DNA from: Sideroxydans lithotrophicus
GTDB taxonomy: Bacteria; Pseudomonadota; Gammaproteobacteria; Burkholderiales; Sulfuriferulaceae
Assembly: GCA_022736605.1 (NCBI GenBank)
Contig: DZDB01000099.1
Span: forward strand, 1 to 7,124
Direction of reading: 5' to 3'
DNA length: 7,124 nucleotides
Part shown: piece after piece, positions 4,745 to 7,124 of the stretch
Layout of the letters: each line of letters opens with the position of its first letter
Numbering within the stretch: the stretch's first letter is position 1
Made by a program: the position numbers and the translations under genes
The notes under the pieces: model-generated
Database searches by the model: none
The model's input: only the letters and a program-made list of their open reading frames with translations
What the model was told of the DNA's origin: nothing

Positions 4745-5785
4745 TCAGGCGGTTTTTTCGCTGACGCCAGCCGATTCGAACGATGCCATGTCGTTGAGGA
4801 ACGCCACCGCCGCGTTGACCAGCGGATATGCCAGTGCCGCGCCGCTGCCTTCGCCCAGCCGCAGGCCGAGGTCGAGTAACGGTTTGACATCGAGATGGCG
4901 TAGCAGGGCGCGGTGACCGTGCTCGTCCGAACAGTGGCAAAACACCGCGTAGTCTGACAGCGCAGGTTGCATCTGTTGCGCGACCAGATACGCGGCGCTG
5001 GCGATGAAGCCGTCGACCAGTACCAGCACCCTGCGCGCAGCAGCACCCAGCATGGCGCCCGCCATCATGGCGATTTCAAAGCCACCGAATGTCATCAGCG
5101 CGGCGCGTGCGTCGGCAGGCTGGCCGTGATGCGCCAGCGCAGCAGCCAGAATCGCATGCTTGCGCGCCAGCCCGGCGTCGTCCAGCCCGGTGCCGCGCCC
5201 GATGCACTCAACCAGTGGCAGGCCGCTCAGCACGTGCACCAGCAGCGCGGCTGCGCTGGTATTGGCGATGCCCATTTCACCCAGTCCGAGCACAGTGCAA
5301 CCGTGATTGGCCAGGTCGTCAGCCAGCTCGGCACCGGCGGTCAGCGCGGCGTCACACTGGGCGGCGGTCATGGCGGGTTGAGTGGCGAAATTAGCGGTGC
5401 CGTGGGCAATCTTGCGGTCGATCAGGCCGGGTAAGGTACCAAAATCAGCGTTCACCCCGGCGTCAACGATGCGCAGATCCAGCCCGCTGGCGCGGCAAAA
5501 CACGTTGATCGCCGCGCCGCCGCTAAGGAAATTGAGCACCATCTGCTCGGTGACGGCCTGCGGGTAAGCGCTCACCCCGGCGTGGGCGATGCCGTGGTCC
5601 GCAGCGAACACCAGCAGCGTCGGTTGGGCCAATGTTGGGCTGAGTGAGGCTTGCACCTGGCCGATTTGCAGGGCAAGGGATTCGAGCTGGCCGAGCGCGC
5701 CGAGCGGTTTGGTCTTGCTGTCGATTTTGGCGCGCAGTGCGGCGTCCAGACTGCGGCTGGGTGAGGTAACGGTGGGCAGCATCAT
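4745..5785 (-). CDS. cobT: Nicotinate-nucleotide--dimethylbenzimidazole phosphoribosyltransferase
   Basis: A 346-residue cytoplasmic enzyme that activates the lower-ligand base: it transfers phosphoribose from nicotinate mononucleotide to 5,6-dimethylbenzimidazole, giving alpha-ribazole phosphate for CobS. Motifs in order are SKTKPLGALGQLE (23-35), AADHGIAHAGVSAYPQAVT (61-79), GLGEMGIANTSAAALL (167-182), GRGTGLDD (196-203), FGGFEIAMMAGAML (233-246), DGFIASAAYL (258-267), HCSDEHGH (284-291) and LGLRLGEGSGAALAYPLV (306-323). Glu312 in GEGSGA corresponds to the catalytic Glu317 of Salmonella CobT. The start is placed at the first of two adjacent ATGs (5785; the other is 5782), which gives the normal family length. 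There is no good Shine-Dalgarno before either, so the start is less certain than the identity. The frame stays open much further upstream, but that part overlaps the divergent glycosyltransferase and is not coding. It leads the cobT-cobS-cobC run. Confidence 0.95.
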   Translation of the reverse strand: MMLPTVTSPSRSLDAALRAKIDSKTKPLGALGQLESLALQIGQVQASLSPTLAQPTLLVFAADHGIAHAGVSAYPQAVTEQMVLNFLSGGAAINVFCRASGLDLRIVDAGVNADFGTLPGLIDRKIAHGTANFATQPAMTAAQCDAALTAGAELADDLANHGCTVLGLGEMGIANTSAAALLVHVLSGLPLVECIGRGTGLDDAGLARKHAILAAALAHHGQPADARAALMTFGGFEIAMMAGAMLGAAARRVLVLVDGFIASAAYLVAQQMQPALSDYAVFCHCSDEHGHRALLRHLDVKPLLDLGLRLGEGSGAALAYPLVNAAVAFLNDMASFESAGVSEKTA

Positions 5786-5909
5786 GGCGTCATTGGGTAA
5801 AACCGGTATTGTCGCACGGTGGTCTGTCACACGCGCGTCACGCGCACTTGTTACAAACGCATGGCAGGCGATGCGGCACGGTGCCGGGCGCGCTGCGCTG
5901 GAGTAAGCC
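5786..5909. promoter_or_regulatory. Divergent intergenic region between cobT and the glycosyltransferase
   Basis: These 124 bases must hold the promoters of both divergent genes. On the minus strand GACAAT (5808-5813) lies 22 bases before the cobT ATG and resembles the TACAAT boxes before cobO and btuM, but has no clear -35. Centred at 5839 is a perfect inverted repeat, GCGCGT-C-ACGCGC (5833-5845), and GTCAC occurs twice 11 bp apart (5826 and 5837). On the plus strand no convincing promoter for the glycosyltransferase stands out. The region is too short for a cobalamin riboswitch and I see no such fold. Confidence 0.4.
5900..5903 (+). promoter_or_regulatory. Ribosome binding site deciding the TTG start of the glycosyltransferase
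   Basis: GGAG lies 6 bases before the TTG at 5910, whereas the next in-frame ATG (5922) has no such site. With the family-typical N-terminus encoded from the TTG, this settles the start. Confidence 0.75.
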
Positions 5910-7064
5910 TTGAATATCCTGATGATTTCCGATGTGTATTTTCCGCGCGTCAACGGTGTATCGACTTCGATCATGACGCTGCGGCGTGAGTTGCAAGCGC
6001 TCGGCCACCAGGTCACGCTGGTGGCACCGGCGTATGGGCAGGGCGAGGTCGCCGAGGCCGATATCGTGCGCATTCCGGGGCGGCGCGTGCTGCTCGATCC
6101 GGAAGACCGGATGATGTCGCAGGCTGAATTGCGGCGCCTGGCGCACACACTGGCCGGGCAAAAATTTGATCTGGTGCATATTCACACGCCGTTTTTTGCC
6201 CACTACGCCGGGCTGCGGCTGGCACGCACCTTTAATATCCCCACGGTTGAAACCTACCACACGTTTTTCGAGGAATACCTGTATCACTACATTCCATTTT
6301 TGCCCAAGGGTGCATTGCGTTATCTGGCACGGCATGTGTCGCGCCAGCAGTGCGCGGCGGTCAACGGTCTGATTTTGCCGTCGATTGCCATGGACGAAGC
6401 GCTGCAACGCTACGGCGTCAAGGCTTTCAGCCGGATTATTCCGACCGGCATCGAACTGGGGGATTTTTCCGGCTGTGACGGTGCCGCATTTCGGCGCCAG
6501 CACAACATTGCGGCAACGCGCCCGGTGGCAGTGTACGTCGGGCGTGTGGCGTTCGAAAAAAACATCGGCTTTCTGATTGAAGTCATTGCCGAATTACGCA
6601 GCACCCTGCCTGATGTGCTGCTGGTGATTGCCGGTGAAGGCCCGGCAGAGGCGAAGCTGCGTCGCCAGGTCGCTGAGCTCGGCCTGACGCACAACGTGCT
6701 GTTTGTCGGCTATCTGGCGCGCGCGACCGAGCTGCCCGCCTGCTACTGTGCCGGTGATGCCTTCGTGTTTGCTTCGCGCACCGAAACCCAGGGGCTGGTG
6801 CTGCTCGAAGCGATGGCGCTGGGCGTGCCGGTGGTGTCGACGGCGGTGATGGGGACGCGCGATATTCTTGCTGCCAGACTGGGTTGCAGGGTGGCCGATG
6901 ACGATCCCCGCGCGTTTGCTGTCACGCTGGGCGAGGTGTTGGGCGATGCGTCACTGCGCGCGCGGCTGTCGGCTGAGGCCAGGCTGCACGCGCAGGACTG
7001 GACTGCCACGCAAATGGCAACGCGGGTGCTGGATTTTTACCAGACGGTGATCGGCCGCTATTGA
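5910..7064 (+). CDS. Glycosyltransferase family 4 protein (GT-B fold; diacylglycerol/lipid or mannosyl type possible)
   Basis: A 384-residue retaining glycosyltransferase of the GT4 type. The N-terminal domain opens with MNILMISDVYFPRVNGVSTSI, the glycine-loop start of this fold (Gly16), and contains FDLVHIHTPFFAHYAGLRLA (86-105) and TYHTFFEEYLYHY (115-127), a stretch I associate with glycosyltransferases acting on diacylglycerol or phosphatidylinositol. The C-terminal nucleotide-sugar domain has VYVGRVAFEKNIGFL (208-222; Arg212 and Lys217 for phosphate binding), VIAGEGP (239-245), FVGYL and the EX7E motif SRTETQGLVLLEAMALGVPVVS (Glu292 and Glu300). No signal peptide or membrane span is seen, so it probably acts at the cytoplasmic face of the membrane. 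It starts with TTG behind a good Shine-Dalgarno. Its acceptor and sugar cannot be told from sequence alone. It is divergent from cobT and has no evident link to cobalamin. Confidence 0.92.
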   Translation: MNILMISDVYFPRVNGVSTSIMTLRRELQALGHQVTLVAPAYGQGEVAEADIVRIPGRRVLLDPEDRMMSQAELRRLAHTLAGQKFDLVHIHTPFFAHYAGLRLARTFNIPTVETYHTFFEEYLYHYIPFLPKGALRYLARHVSRQQCAAVNGLILPSIAMDEALQRYGVKAFSRIIPTGIELGDFSGCDGAAFRRQHNIAATRPVAVYVGRVAFEKNIGFLIEVIAELRSTLPDVLLVIAGEGPAEAKLRRQVAELGLTHNVLFVGYLARATELPACYCAGDAFVFASRTETQGLVLLEAMALGVPVVSTAVMGTRDILAARLGCRVADDDPRAFAVTLGEVLGDASLRARLSAEARLHAQDWTATQMATRVLDFYQTVIGRY

Positions 7065-7068
7065 AGCG

Positions 7069-7124
7069 TTAGTGTACTGCTTCGTAATTAACGACGCTGA
7101 CAGCGAACCCCTGATGGGTCAGCT
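7069..7124 (-). CDS. Possible 3' end of a convergent gene (partial, unidentified)
   Basis: On the minus strand a frame open at the window edge encodes LTHQGFAVSVVNYEAVH and ends at TAA (7069-7071), 4 bases past the glycosyltransferase stop. The residue mix looks like an ordinary protein C-terminus and the tail-to-tail spacing resembles the compact cobU/higA junction, but 17 residues are too few to identify a family. GCTGAC (7096-7101) and GTCAGC (7118-7123) are inverted copies within this stretch and could instead belong to a terminator-like hairpin. Confidence 0.35.
   Translation of the reverse strand, partial: LTHQGFAVSVVNYEAVH

Noticed and set aside
4226..4879. 217-residue plus-strand frame opposite cobS and cobT
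   Set aside because: Gln/Arg-rich shadow frame crossing two confidently identified genes on the other strand.
6097..6112. ATCCGG-AAGA-CCGGAT inverted repeat in the glycosyltransferase gene, and similar short palindromes such as 3017-3026 and the hairpin at 2459-2475
   Set aside because: Arms of 5-7 bases inside coding sequence are expected by chance in GC-rich DNA of this length, and no flanking signal suggests function.
5786..6148. N-terminal extension of cobT in the same open frame
   Set aside because: It overlaps the well-supported divergent glycosyltransferase, is rich in Arg/Ser/Cys as non-coding GC-rich frames are, and would make CobT over 100 residues longer than the family.
1..7124. 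Insertion sequences, CRISPR arrays, tRNA or rRNA genes
   Set aside because: No transposase motifs, terminal inverted repeats with target duplications, regularly spaced repeats or conserved RNA gene sequences were seen on either strand.

Overview
The window looks like a chromosomal segment from a betaproteobacterium, perhaps of the Nitrosomonadales/Gallionella/Thiobacillus type. This is inferred from the fairly high G+C content, the style of the proteins, and a BtuM-type cobalamin transporter, which I know from Thiobacillus denitrificans. Its theme is vitamin B12 (corrinoid) capture, adenosylation and nucleotide-loop assembly. All assignments come from reading motifs; no database search was possible.

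Left, plus strand (1-2816): the 3' half of a TonB-dependent outer-membrane receptor; cobO/btuR (ATP:corrinoid adenosyltransferase); a six-helix membrane protein that I read as BtuM, the solitary S-component-like B12 transporter; and cobU, which begins inside the stop codon of btuM.

Middle, minus strand (2813-3412): a higB-higA toxin-antitoxin pair, visibly more AT-rich than its flanks, wedged between the two cob gene groups. The stop codons of cobU and higA share one TTAA.

Right-centre, minus strand (3468-5785): cobT, cobS and cobC in a tightly coupled run. cobT abuts cobS (TGA directly followed by ATG) and cobS overlaps cobC (GTGA). Divergent from cobT, with 124 bp between them, is a family-4 glycosyltransferase on the plus strand (5910-7064, TTG start with a good Shine-Dalgarno). 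The last bases probably hold the 3' tip of a convergent minus-strand gene.

Together the genes describe a near self-sufficient corrinoid salvage route: outer-membrane uptake, inner-membrane uptake by BtuM (no BtuF/C/D in view), adenosylation by CobO, activation to AdoCbi-GDP by CobU, alpha-ribazole phosphate from CobT, joining by CobS, and dephosphorylation by CobC. The corrin-ring genes and cbiP/cbiB are not in the window. The features most worth a second look are the BtuM-type transporter with its candidate cobalt-binding cysteine, a perfect 29-nt palindrome just inside cobO, and the higBA insertion with its own palindromic operator candidate.
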